From the NCBI RefSeq assembly GCF_965638725.1, contig NC_134951.1:78371068-78435067 (forward strand): a DNA stretch of 64,000 nt. Direction: 5' to 3'. The notes beneath the pieces were generated by a model that saw only the letters and a list, made by a program, of their open reading frames with translations, made no database searches and had not been told where the DNA came from. The first letter of the stretch is position 1. Each line of letters begins with the position of its first letter. The position numbers and the translations under genes are program-made. Positions 1-12,800 of the stretch are shown piece after piece. This DNA is from Aptenodytes patagonicus. Its lineage: Eukaryota; Chordata; Aves; Sphenisciformes; Spheniscidae.

Positions 1-803
1 CGATGGGCTGAGGCCAACTGTATGAGGTTCAACAAGGCCAAGTGCCGGGTCCTGCACTTCGGCCACAACAACCCCATGCAGCGCTACAGGCTTGGGGAAG
101 AGTGGCTGGAAAGCTGCCCGGCGGAAAAGGACCTGGGGGTGCTGGTCGACAGCCGGCTGAACATGAGCCGGCAGTGTGCCCAGGCGGCCAAGAAGGCCAA
201 TGGCATCCTGGCCTGTATCAGAACTAGTGTGGCCAGCAGGAGTAGGAAAGTGATCGTGCCCCTGTACTCGGCACTGGGGAGGCCGCACCTCGAATACGGT
301 GTTCAGTTTTGGGCCCCTCACTACAAGAAGGACGTTGAGCTGCTGGAGCGTGTCCAGAGAAGGGCAATGAGGCTGGTGAGGGGTCTGGAGAACAAGTCTG
401 ATGAGGAGCGGCTGAGGGAACTGGGGTTGTTTAGCCTGGAGAAGAGGAGGCTGAGGGGAGACCTCATCGCTCTCTACAACTACCTGAAAGGAGGTTGTAG
501 CGAGGTGGGTGTCGGTCTCTTCTCCCAAGTAACAAGCGATAGGACGAGAGGAAATGGCCTCAAGTTGTGCCAGGGGAGGTTTAGATTGGCCATGAGGAAA
601 AATTTCTTTACTGAAAGAGTGGTTAAACATTGGAAGAGGCTGCCCAGGGCAGTGGTTGAGTCCCCATCCCTGGAGGTATTTAAAAGACGTGTAGATGAGG
701 CGCTTAGGGACATGGTTTAGTGGGCATGGTGGTGTTGGGTTGACGGTTGGACTCGATGATCTTGGAGGTCTTTTCCAACCTTAATGATTCTATGATTCTA
801 TGG
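1..803 (+). mobile_element. CR1 LINE, 3' part, cut by window edge
   Basis: This is the 3' end of a chicken-repeat-1 (CR1) non-LTR retrotransposon. The frame is open from base 1 to a TAG at 718-720, about 239 codons. It encodes the C-terminal end of the ORF2 reverse transcriptase, with the typical CR1 run through 'NGILACIR', '[17 protein letters not shown]' and '[11 protein letters not shown]'. The roughly 80 bases after the stop are the short CR1 3' end, finishing in two tandem ATTCTATG octamers at about 786-803, the hallmark of avian CR1 tails. No stop interrupts the visible frame, so the copy is young or recently active. The element continues to the left of the window, so its true 5' end cannot be judged. 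Confidence 0.95.
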
Positions 804-3800
804 TTCTTCCCCAGAAAAAAGATGGAGAAAACAAGAAAGGACTAGTGAGTTGTAGTCCAACTGAAGACAGACCTGGACTTTTCAAAGTTTTTACCTTCCC
901 TAGCAGGGCAAAACTCCCGCAGAGGAAGTCAGGTTCTGGAAGTCCCCAACCTGTCTGCAAATAACTACTGCAGTAACCAGCAATGGTTTTGCATGTTTCC
1001 CCAGAGTTTTGGAGAAATTAATACCTTCAGAAAACGGTCATTTCTTCTGCAGCTTTATGTGCAACAGGAGCTCACAACTATGGGACTGCCAGTCATTTCA
1101 CGTAGCCCTAATACTAAGACTTCCCAAGCGCTGCACTGTAGGGAGTTCTCTGCGTTCCAGGGATTTGCCATCAACCCAGAGAGATGCTTAAAAACACCGC
1201 AGTGGGACACGTCTGTCAGTGAGCTGCTTCAGTGGTGTCACAAGGCTACGTGGGTCCACCACCAGCTCTGGCAGGTCCAGGCAGCAGGTTTGCTGACTTG
1301 CCTCTGTGCGAATTTGTCCATCCATCTCTTCAGGCAAGACGATCCAGTGAAAAGCTAGAGTTTCGCTGGAGCAGCAACAGCCCTGGGCGGCAGCACAATT
1401 GTAACTGTAAACCTCCATGCCTCCTGAGGCATGGAGGAGCCGGCTGCATAGTCTCTGCAGTCTTGGCTTAATTATAGCAATGTAACGGACTTCATCCCCT
1501 GCAGTTAAATCTCTGAACTTGAAAGACCATTCAGAACGTCATGGACATTGTATGTCCCTACACAGACATAGTTAGAGCCTGATGTGGCAGCCAGGTGGGA
1601 ATTCTAGAAGCATCTTCATTTTAATTAGGAGTACCTTCCTCTAGCCTCTGCCTGCCTGGCTTTAGTTATAGCAAGACCTATAATTTGACTGTATGTATTA
1701 AAATAAATTGTCTTCTCTACAGCAGCATTGCCTCCTCCCCACGTACTGACAGGTAGCTTCAGTGGCAGGGGTGACTTTGATTATTTGGAAAGTGGAAGCA
1801 GCAGCCCAAACAGTTCTTCTCCTGTGTAGTGAGAGCACACGAACTGCTTCTTAACCTGCCTCTTGGAAATTCAACTCAGAAGCCCTACTGACAACAGAGT
1901 AAAGCAGATACACACCCCCACCTAGTGGGAAACGCACACCTCTGGTTCTCTGGGACAGAAGCAGCTTCAGCCCTGCAGTCAAACAAACATACACACGCAC
2001 CACGGACGCCCAGAGCAGCTTTGCTTTTCGAACCAAAGGGGTAAACACAGCTATGATGAAATCTGAGGACATTACTTCTAATCACCAAGCAGAAAGCGCT
2101 TTAAGGAAAAGGCAGGTTAAGCCTACTAAGTCACCTGTATTTCATCCGCTTGATATTAGACATGACTGCAAACACAACTCTTCTGCTTTATACTAGTGCA
2201 ATGATTAACTTCTGCAAGGTCAATGCAATAGGCATGTAAAATGTTAGCAGAATGGCATAGCAGCATTTTAAACCTATTTTGCTACACTAGAGAGAACTAA
2301 ATTCTTGAATGTAAAACAAAGACAAGTAAGTCTTCTGTAAATAAAGAGGTTTTAATATGCCTGTAAGAGCCTACCAGCTCACAAGCTGAGTCACTGATAG
2401 TATTTTCTGGAGACAGTTTGGGGGTTTACTACTACTTTTTTTTTTTTTTTTTACTACGTGCTCTAGATAAAGGTGAAATAAATAATGGTGAGGTGGGAAG
2501 TAGAAGCTGGAGAAAAAAGCGTCTTTTATCTATTTCCACTTCCGACCGCTCAGTAAAGACATCTACAGACCCCTCCCGTTTCAAGAGCAGGATGAAGGCG
2601 CCACCCGCCGGGCTCACTGGGACCCGCCACCGGCATCAGCCCCGCTACCCACCACAGAGGGACAGCCGAAAGACTGCAAGAGCTCGGTTTGGCTGGCCTT
2701 AGATTACTTTAATCTTTTCTAGTACAGAAGGAGACACGCATGCTTTGCAATTCATATTAGCCTTCAAACGTCTTTCACAGGTCAGCAAAAAATTCAAATG
2801 TGCACTTGCATTCTGCAGCAGCGTATTGCCCTTTGAGACCCGATTGCATCTGTTTCTGAAAAGAAGTTCAGCCGCTGAAATCTGTTGGTAGTCTGCAAAC
2901 CAAAGTCTCTAAGTGCAGCAGCTTTGCTACCCGTATGTCTTACGGGATCACCCTGATGCACTTTGTTCTTCCGACTCATAATACATAATCATTTCCAAGA
3001 GGACTCCAGTTAGGTACCGCGTGTTTTTCCTCTCTTGAAAATAATGCCAAGTTCTTGTTTTAACATATTGTGGCCTACACACAAATTAGCTGTGTATACA
3101 TACACGACGTCTTCATAAGCAACACAGTTAAGCAAGGACTGACAAAAGCTAGGCTGAGGGGGACTGGCAGGATGCAATTCTTCTGCAACTCTTCTGTTTG
3201 GCCCAGGTCAAAGATGGCTTCAGCTAGTGCTGAAGTTAGAAAACTCATTGTTCCTGTCATGCAGATCAAGTCTGCAAGTAATTTCACACTTGTTGACAAG
3301 AGATACCCTGCAGAGTTCAGGTTGGAGACAACTTTACACACACAGCTACTATTTTTACCGTTAGGGTCAGGAAGCTCTAGGTAGAACAAACTGCGTTAGT
3401 AGTTTAGTTTTTGAGTAGCAGGTCTTAGACTTGTCCATTCATAGATGGCTGTAATTATTTACCTTCCTGTTTCTCAGTTCATGCAGGGAGACACACACCT
3501 GCCCACCTCCACAGCAACTTCTGCAATGCAAAGCACTAGTTCTGAATAGCAACAGCAGTTCCAAGTTTACTGTCTAACACAGATTATTAAGAGGCTTATG
3601 CACTTTCACTGCCCAGACAGTTGACAGCTTTTCTAGCAGACTTGCTAAATTACAGGCACGTACTTCAGTTCTGAGTGTCACAAGAACCACTAGGACTTTT
3701 TCCAGATTCCACAGAAGTTTGGAGTTAAGACAGTTTAACCAAGCCCTTCCTTCAAACAAACCACACAACCAACCTTTGTTTGGCCTTCGTAATTGTCCAC

Positions 3801-6300
3801 CAGAACAAGCATTAAATTATTTTCATTGCTTCAGTGTTCCTACTATTTGGCTTCGACATTTAGTAAATTTTCATCTTCCTATTCCACAAACACTCCTGTT
3901 TGTATACAGCTTTGGACTTTCTACATTCAGACTTAAAGACAGGACACAAGGCATCAGGACAAGTTCACCAGCTGACTGTAAGCAGAGCTGCTTCTTAACC
4001 TGGTGCAGAGAGGAAACTGAGCCTCACCAGCACGTGTTGGGTCTCACACCACTGGCTTTAAAGCCTCAGAGCAAGAGCTGATCCTGCTTGAGGAGCTCTC
4101 CATGGTTTAACTCCTCAGCGCCTTAACTCAGGCTTCCTCCATAGCTTAAGCACTCCCTTCCAGAGCATCAGTGCATAGGCGCATTTACCTCTCTGTTCTT
4201 TAAGAGCATGCAGTACCAAGAAGATGCCCGACACACGCACTATGGCACTCACCAACAAAGCCCTGCCTCGGCATTCACTCATTGAGGAGGAGCACTCCAC
4301 TAGGGTTTTTTGATCTCTGCTATATGGTATTTCACCGTATCATATAGTCTTGAATAAGGAAAGAAAAAAGGACTCCGCCGTTTCCTTCATCTTCAGGTAG
4401 ACTCCATGGTAAACACAACATGCCTCCTCTCTACTTTGGAGGTACTCTGGAAAGTAAGCAGCGAAGGATTCTCTTCATATCTGAAGTCCTGTTCCTCCTC
4501 TAAAAAAATGCCACTGCTTCACCCCCACTCAATCCACCTTATCTGCAGGATTTCCGTAAGCTGAAGTCTGACAACTAAAACCTAAGTATTGGCCTTTACT
4601 AATCCAGATACCAACCCAACTTGCTTAAATGAAGCTTTACATCTGTAGCTAGCTACACGATTTACAAGTTATGATAAATACTGTTCCTTGCTCCAATAAT
4701 TATCAACAATATTAATCAACTCTAATATGAAGTCCTTAAAAAGGATTTGCCTCAACAATCTTGCAACAGGAATATTGTGGGCTATGTGGTGTATTTTGCA
4801 TTAATTTAAGCATTCTGAAGTGCTTAGAAGGAAACACACGAGGACAGAGGCTGAGAACATTAAGTTAGGAAGGTGGGTTTCAAAATAAACTGATCACCCC
4901 AAGTAAATAACTACAGCAAAGATTTAGTTTTGAATTGCCGCTTAGAAAGTAATAATTCTTTCTGCCAGAAGCTTGTGTCAGGGAAAAATCTATGTGATGC
5001 CGGTGCTTACTCATGGAGATCCAGGCTTCCTCTCTAAGAAGAAAAGCTGAGCGTAGTTTGTGACAGAGACTTTGTTCACCAGCTCTCCAGACTTACAGAG
5101 GATTCTGCAGACAGCAAGAACACGGGCCCTTCAGTAGGCTTTTTTTTTTTAAATTCAAGTCAAAAGCTGCCAGACTGATTACCAATAGACTTACTTTTCT
5201 TCATCACTGCTCTCACACCCTCAGAGGCAAACCAAGGATGTGAGGGATGATGATGTAAGTTTTAAACCAGATTATGAAGCAATCCACACCTAAGCAGAAG
5301 CTGAAGCTGCGTATCTGAGATGAGAACTAGGCCTAGAGAAAAAATATCCCACAGTAGGGAACACCCCCCTCCCCCCTTAAAATGTCAAATAAGCCATGTT
5401 TGCATAACTCGCTCTCATTCGCAACAGAGATACCTCACCAGTCGCAGCTTTGGTTTAGTGACTAAAGACTGTTTCTATGGTGGTGGTAATTTCTCTCCCT
5501 GCGTCTGCTACTGAAAGGCATTTCTTTCTTTATAAACACTTCTCCCCCTAATCTTGATACTTCAAAATAGCAGCCTAGCAGTATGGTAATGTAAGCCTAT
5601 TCCTTGTTTCCCTGAGAATCCATCCTGAACTTAAAGGACCATACTAAGAAAGCTCAAAGAAAACTTAGGTACAAGTTTTAGGTACAAGGCGCAAGGTACT
5701 ATGTATGTCCAGTAGCATCCGCTCTGAAATACTTGCACCAGAATGAGCAAAAAAACCAAACCACACCAACAATTTATTGTATTTTTCAAGACCTCTTGGG
5801 CATGCTCCTTTACACCAGACGGTACTGCATTCCCACCTCAAGCATTAACTTTAACTTGTTACAACTGCTTCAGGAACACAGGTACGCAGAGACAATTTAT
5901 ATTTGATATATGCACATAATCAGTCTCTTAAGCTAAAGGATGTTTTAGGATACACTTGAACAGCTAGTATGGAATGAGTATCACATGCTGTCATTCAGTT
6001 CCTGTATGAACAATTTAGCCTGACCCAGTACTGTAAACTCTTGTCCAAGGTAACACTTCAAAAGCTAGCGCATCAGTGCAATACATGAAGATCTCACCTA
6101 AGAGATCCAGGAAAAGGTAGGGATGACTGAAGACAGTCAAGTCAGGCAGGCACAGCCACGCCTATTTCCCTTCACCTATCTTTTTAATCTGTAAGAAAGC
6201 TCCATACCCTGTAATACAACAAATTACAAAAGGCGTTTCTCTTCTCCAACCATTTTCAAATCGAGCAAGTAACTGGACCAGCTATTACTAAAAATCAGTC
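804..6300. other. Intergenic DNA downstream of SOD2
   Basis: This stretch lies beyond the SOD2 3' end and is AT-rich, with no gene I can support. It holds a T tract near 2439-2457, a short perfect hairpin at 1412-1437, and scattered poly(A)-signal-like words on both strands. One is a minus-strand AATAAA at 5773-5778 that could serve a longer SOD2 3'UTR. Both strands are open for 104 codons around 3070-3389, but neither frame resembles a known protein. No LTR, SINE or tRNA gene was recognised. Confidence 0.6.
1412..1437. repeat. Perfect 12-bp-stem hairpin
   Basis: CCTCCATGCCTC and its exact reverse complement are separated by two bases. It is isolated, with no T run after it and no known element around it. 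Confidence 0.9.
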
Positions 6301-6336
6301 TCTTATAGACAGTTATAGAAGATTCTTCTTTTGAGT

Positions 6337-6342
6337 TTTATT
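6337..6342 (-). terminator. SOD2: Candidate SOD2 poly(A) signal
   Basis: A canonical AATAAA lies on the minus strand about 345 bases after the SOD2 stop codon, which predicts a short 3'UTR ending near 6315-6325. Mammalian SOD2 uses more than one poly(A) site, so more distal signals such as 5773-5778 may also be used. The placement is inferred from sequence alone. Confidence 0.5.
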
Positions 6343-6687
6343 TGTTTGTAGCAACATGAAGTACGTTTCCACTTAGTTATTTTAGTGCAACAAGGAAATC
6401 CATTACCTCAATAAGCTTCAGCAAGGTGATCTATACTTCTATATGCAATGGAAAAGATTAAAGTGTCTCCCTTTGTTGCATGACAGTTTAAAGCTTCAAA
6501 AATCTAAGTAAATAGCTCTCACTGAATTAAACAAGCAGACACTTTGCTTGATTATGAAATGCTTTTGCTGGATGAGCTAAGTGTTTTCTGCAGTAGAGCA
6601 ATTCATTTGTAAGCCACAGGCACTGCTACAAGAGTGGTATCAGAGTAGAAGTGGTGAGATTTTAGCAGTCTGTGCAAGAATTCCACT

Positions 6688-6833
6688 CTACTTTTTGCAA
6701 GTTGCATATCTTGAAGATACATTCTCCCAGTTGATCACATTCCAGATGGCTTTCAAATAATCAGGTCGAACATTTTTATACTGAAGATAATAAGCGTGTT
6801 CCCATACATCGATTCCTAGCAAAGGAATGAGAC
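6688..6833 (-). CDS. SOD2: SOD2 coding exon 5 (last)
   Basis: This exon encodes the C-terminal 48 residues after an acceptor 'tttacag'. They include '[15 protein letters not shown]', which carries the Mn ligands Asp159 and His163, and end '...RYATCKK' at a TAG stop. The exon begins inside a Gly codon split 1/2. Confidence 0.97.
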
Positions 6834-9800
6834 CTGTAAAAAAACCAAAGGAGGATAAACTTTGTAAATCTGTGAAAACACGTTTTACATGTAGTGCCTT
6901 ATATTGCATCCCGAAGTTGTACCCAATTTCTGAGTCTTTATCTGCAGGAAGACAAAGAGCTCTCCAGCACACAGGTGCTTATTGCAACATTTTACAGAGT
7001 TGTTTGCTCTCCACTCACATATATTGCATAAACCAAAAGAGGTGATTAAGATAAACACCTATGAATACTCTAGAACTGACTTGAAGACATAACTGAAACG
7101 AGATAAAGTCATTTTTGAAAGGTTTACATCTTTTGCACGGTTATGCAAGCATTTTCATGAAAAGTTACACCATGAAGGAGTCTCTTGCCATGCCAGTTTC
7201 CTTCCAATACTTTAATCACAAGTTATTAATTGTCTAATTACTTGTCTTGCTTTTGTGCTAAAATATCCTTCTCACTGCATTTTTAATGGGGAGTTTTCAT
7301 GGGGGGAGGGGTGAAATTTACCCACATTATGCTGTATGTCCCTGTAATAATTTTTCTTTTCTTTCCTACTGATAAGCAATACACAGACTGCTGACAATAC
7401 ATGAAATTCCTCACCATTCTCTATGAATTCTACAGAACATGTTTTAAAGATATCTGCAATAGGATTTGGACAAACAGCCACCGCAGGCAGGATTCTCATT
7501 GGCCATAAGCTCTTCCCTCTGTCAAGGGTGTCCAGCCTGCCATCATCACTGCCACGTCACTCTAAGCAAGCAAAAATACCTTCAAAAGTGATCATGGCCA
7601 GTATTATGCTGCTGTACGATTTATCCCCATCCAAGGCTTATTTAACTGACACGCATTACTCTTTACCAATATTAAGGGAGCAGATTATAAGCCTTCCATT
7701 TTAAACCCAGCCTACATAGTAACGAGAGTTACTCTGTACACCTTCCCCTCTCCTGTTGTCTGGCCTACACTGACAGGTCTGTCAATAGCCCCTCCGCCAC
7801 AGAAAACAATCTGAAGGCAAGAGGCTTAATCTTCCTCCATACAGGCAAGATACTCCAGTTACTCAAAAATAATCCAAAGGAGCCTAAGCTAAAACTATTG
7901 TCTAAGAGAGAGCACTTTCACAATATGCCCCATCTATCTCCCCTTTGACTAGACAGACTTTAAATCCTACTGCTCCTCACAGTTTTTAAGTCCTGCTTTA
8001 CAAATGCTGTTTTAAAAACTGCAACTGTTTTTCACTTCTGCTAGTAGTGATATTCAGTTTTCCAGCCCTATTTATCCAGCAATTTCTTCTCAGCATCTGT
8101 CCACAAACCCATTTTCAGATCTCATACACTTGCCTATGAAATCTACAAAGAGAGGAGTGGAGGGGAAGGAAAGAAACCTGACCTGTTGTTCCATGCAAAG
8201 GGTCTTGATTTGCACAAGCTGCTATTTGTAGGCGCCCCTGCTCTTTGTTATAGCCAAGCCACCCCCAGCCTGATCCTTGAACACCAACTGATACAGCTGT
8301 CAGCTTCTCCTTGAAGTTTGCGAAGGAACCAAAGTCATGCTTGATGGCGTCCATCAATTCTCCTTTAAAAAAAGCACAGAAAGATCACAGAACATCAGGT
8401 ACTTAACATCCTTCAATTTCCAGATATCACCTGGAAATAGAAGGAAAGAGGAACAGAAGCATTTGGGCTCTGTGGGAAGGAAGTGTCTAGACAAACAGAG
8501 TAGCTGCATCATTAATTAACAGTTCTGTCCCAACCTGCTTAAGAGGGCAAGCAGACTGAAAAGAAATTAGTGCAGTAGTCAAACATGCTGTCCTCAAAGA
8601 CACAGTCAGGGTGCTAACAACAGGACACTCAGGCGTTTACTTTCTTTTCTAAAAGGAAAGGGAATACCACAGAGGAGGACTAGGAAAGAAAGTAAAGAGC
8701 TAGTTTGCATATCTAAAAGGGCAACACTAAGTGGCTGCGATTTCTTTGTCTTAATACAAAGAAATATTTGGACATCTTTGTTATCAATATAATGAACCTA
8801 CACATAGTAAGAGGTATTTAACCGCTTCCCTCGAATTTTAGATTTACATCTGCTTCTGCAGTTAAGTAGTCTATTTGATATGGGTAAGTAGGCTCCCTGA
8901 TTAGATCTCTTCTTTATTATACAGTTAAGCTAACCTGTGCTGGAGCAAAGGGAACAGAAACTAGAATTGTTTAGTATAACAATGCACTGTCAAACTATTT
9001 CCTTTCCCCTACACCCTAGCACACTTGTGGTTTTCAGATATTTGTTTGCTAAAACCTGAAGGTATCTACACTCATCTCTAATTAGCATGTGTAAGAATAC
9101 TTCATACAGTGCAATGCTGGAGAATTCTTCATTCCTTCCACCTTCAGACAGATGGTCTTGAAAATCTCTTGGCGATAGCTGCAAGTGCATCTTAAGAGAG
9201 GCTTTAGCAGGCTTCCTACAAAAGCCTTGAACCATTCAGTTGAAACTGAAGGATGACATTTTAGGCTTACTGACTTTCACAGAAACTGGGAGACAAAAAA
9301 ATCAAGGCTTTAAAGCATCTTTTCTGAGAACGTCGTCTAAAAACAAGCTCTATCAGGAATGGACTGATAACAGAACTGCTTGTTGAAATTTCAGCTTTGA
9401 AGCTTCAAAACTTTATGCTCTAGTCTTAACTAGATCATCTTCAGAGCATCTTTGTACTTCCACAGTAGAGTCAAAAGTCACAAGCAGATGTCACCTATGA
9501 ACGCTGAAGCGGCATACAAAGCACCTGAAGCCCACCAATTTACAGACAGGCATATACACCTCATTCAAAAACCCACAAGTTCATCACAACAGCTTTTGTG
9601 AGATCTGTATTATAGGGTGTCCTGGTTTCGGCAGGGACAGAGTTAATTTCCTTCCTAGTAGCTGGTACAGTGCTGTGGTTTGGATTTAGTATGAGAATAA
9701 TGTTGATAACACACCGATGTTTTAGTTGTTGCTCAGCAGTGCTTACACTAGTCAAGGACTTTTCAGCTTCCCATGCTCTACTGAGAAGGCTGGGGGTGCA

Positions 9801-12800
9801 CAAGAAGCTGGGAGGGGGCACAGCCAGGACAGCTGACCCAAACTGGCCAAAGGGATATTCCATACCATGTGATGTCATGCTCAGTATATAAAGCTGGGGG
9901 AAGAAGGAAGAAGGGGGGGACGTTCGGAGTGATGGCATTTGTCTTCCCAAGTAACCGTTAGGCGTGATGGAGCCCTGCTTTCCTGGAGATGGCTGAACAC
10001 CTGCCTGCCGGTGGGAAGCAGTGAATGAATTCCTTGTTTTGCTTTGCTTGCGTGTGTGGCTTTTGCTTTACCTATTAAACTGTCTTTATCTCAACCCAGA
10101 AGTTTTCTCACTTTTACCCTTCCGATTCTCTCCCCCATCCCACTGGGGGGGGAGTGAGCGAGCGGCTGTGTGGTGCTTAGTTGCCGGCTGGGGTTAAACC
10201 ATGACAGTCCTTTTTTGGCGTCCAACGAGGGGCACAAAGGGTCCGAGATAATGACAGGTTTGATTGGAATGTGCTAGATCAAATTTATACCTGTTATAGC
10301 TGTTTAGCTATTAATTGGCAGGCTCCTGTGCTTGCCATGGGGCTTGCTTGCCTTACTGTATATTAGTCTAGTGCTCGTTAGTGGCTGCTTTTTGCTTTCG
10401 CTGCTTGCTGTACTGCTGTACTGGTTATCATCATATTCTACTGTGCCTGGGAACATTTTGATAACAGCAATGGCGATGTGCCTGGGCTGGCAGATGGCCA
10501 GGGCATTGCTGCTGTTTCTGTGCTGCTGTACTGGACAGGCTGGAACTCCAGCGTGAACTCGAGTCAAAGGGACTGTGACCTGTGGATGAGTCCATGCGGG
10601 AGCAGGACACCCCAAAGCGTCTGTGGCAGTGGATAAGCCCATGCCAGAGCAGGTACATCTTGAAGCGTCTGTGGCCGCAGTTACGTTTGTGCTACAGCAG
10701 GTTTACTTCTGAAGGGACGGTGGCTGCGAGTAAGGCCACGCTCGAGCAGGTATATCTCTGAAGACATTGTGGCCCATGGAGAAGGCCGTGCTGGAACAGG
10801 TGCATCTCAAAGTGACTGTGGATAAGTCTATGCTGCAGCAGGTGTACCCCTGGAGAGACTGTGGCTCATAGATAAGGCTCCACTTGGAGCAGTTACAACC
10901 CTAAGGGACTGTAGTCTGTGGATAAGTCCAAGCCGGAGCAGGGGCAAGGGGAGGAGTTCATTGCAATGTTAAACCCTACGATTTGATCTGAAGGGACCAG
11001 GGGTGGAGACTGTAATGGAAATACTTTAAATTGTTGTAACCCATGATTTGAGTTGCATGTTATAGAAATTACTATAGCAGGAACCACTCGAACCAGTGGA
11101 GGACAAGCCTTACAAGAAGCAGTGCAAGTGCAGCAGTGACCTGACCTGAGCTGGCTTTGGTGCCCAGTAACTCCATGCAACACACCACCTCTCCTGGCCT
11201 GAGTGACCACCATCACAGATGGAGCCCAAAGCCACGGACTAAATGAACTCAATGGATATTTCATGGACATTTCTGGACATTTTACAGACATTCCACAAGG
11301 GTGGTCCATAGACTAAGGGAATGATATCTGTGTATTATATCAAAGGATGGAAAGCGGGGCGGGTGGTTAATGAGGTTGTACTGGAAAACATGGGACTTGA
11401 GCATGACGTAGATGGTATAGAATAAGGGGTGGATACTGTCCTGGTTTCGGCAGGGATAGAGTTAATTTCCTTCCTAGTAGCTGGTACAGTGCTGTGGTTT
11501 GGATTTAGGGTGAGAACAATGTTGATAACACACCCATGTTTTAGTTGTTGCTAGGTAGTGCTTACACTAGTCAAGGACTTTTCAGTTTCCCATGCTCTAC
11601 TGACTGAGAAGCCTGGAGGTGCACAAGAAGCTGGGAGGGGGCACAGCCAGGACAGCTGACCCAAACTGGCCAAAGGGATATTCCATACCATGGTCACATG
11701 GTCAGTATCTAAAGCTGGGGGAAGAAGGAAGAAGAGGGGGACGTTTGGAGTGATGGCGTTTGTCTTCCCAAGTAACCGTTACGCGTGATGGAGCCCTGCT
11801 TTCCTGGAGATGGCTGAACACCTGCCTGCCGATGGGAAGGAGTGAATGAATTCCTTGTTTTGCTTTGCTTGCGTGTGTGGCTTTTGCTTTACCTATTAAA
11901 CTGTCTTTATCTCAACCCAGGAGTTTTCTCACTTTTACCCTTCCGATTCTCTCCCCCATCCCACTGGGGGGGAGTGAGTGAGCGGCTGTGTGGTGCTTAG
12001 TTGCTGGCTGGGGTTAAACCACGACATAGGGCCTTTACCTTTAATTGCAGGTCACTTGTAGATAATCACTACTCTATCCTCCCAAAGGGGATTTCTTTCC
12101 TTTAGGCTTTAACTGCTAAGCTATCCCTATTTCAAATTGGAGCATAAATCCAGTCACTAGGTTGGGTGGTCTGCAGCACATTTCTTCCTTTTCTGAGAAT
12201 CGAGTACATATATGGCAACTTAATTAGCATAACTTTGGAAAACTATTTTCTCATATGAAGATGGAAAGGACAATATGCAGCAATAGCCAAGTATTTTGCA
12301 GTGTACACAATCAGATTTAGAAATTCAAAATACTTAGCACAGGGCTAGCTTTTTATATTCTTGGCTTGCATCTGAAAAATGCTGAATTCCTTAGAACTGT
12401 GATAACTGTCATATAGACAGGCAAATTAACTCCGAAAAATAAAGATCCTTTAGACTCTTTCAAAGAGAGGAAAGATCATCAGTTCTACCGGTCAATTAAA
12501 ATTGACGCAATAAACCATCGTAACAAGCGCTAACCTTTAGGCTCTCCTCCTCCGTTAGGAGTAAGGTTTGTCCAGAAGATGGTGTGATTGATATGACCCC
12601 CGCCATTGAACTTCAGCGCAGGCTGAAGTGACACTTGAGCTGTAACATCACCTAAGGATGCAGAATATAAAAATACATAGATAAATAAAAACATCATCAT
12701 CACCACAGTAGTCACTAAGTGCCACTAAGCTTCCATCGATCTCCAAAATCTTTCAAGTCTTACTAGTCTATATCATGTCTATGGAAAAGATAAGGTTTGT

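Larger units (their letters stand above)
9618..12026 (+). mobile_element. ERVL-like LTR element with short non-coding interior
   Basis: This is a fossil endogenous-retrovirus-type element with the layout LTR (589) - interior (1230) - LTR (590). It starts TGTCC, ends GACA, and is flanked by a 5-bp TAGGG duplication. A stretch resembling a tRNA primer-binding site (TGGCGTCCAACGAGGGGC) lies about 10 bases after the left LTR, and a purine-rich stretch lies just before the right LTR. The interior is far too short for gag-pol and has no recognisable retroviral protein, so this looks like an internally reduced or non-autonomous member of an avian ERVL-like family. By eye the two LTRs differ at about 5% of positions. 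At typical bird neutral rates (about 2e-9 per site per year, assumed) this suggests very roughly 10-15 million years. It lies antisense within SOD2 intron 3. Confidence 0.85.
8363..12534 (-). other. SOD2: SOD2 intron 3, hosting an LTR element
   Basis: This 4.2-kb intron is more than half filled by the LTR element at 9618-12026, which is inserted antisense to SOD2. The remaining flanks (8363-9617 and 12027-12534) show no recognised feature. Confidence 0.9.

Noticed and set aside
480-713. 77-codon minus-strand frame in the first CR1
   Set aside because: It is the antisense of the CR1 coding end, and the same shadow recurs at 16040-16273 in the second CR1.
3070-3389. 104-codon frames open on both strands
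   Set aside because: The two strands mirror each other. Neither product has a recognisable motif, and there is no splice or promoter context.
9561-9950. 129-codon minus-strand frame at the left LTR
   Set aside because: It is an antisense frame across LTR sequence with no protein resemblance. The matching region of the right LTR gives no independent support for a gene.
10304-11309. Open frames in the interior of the LTR element
   Set aside because: They fall in the tandem-repeat leader, match no retroviral protein family, and are on mixed strands.
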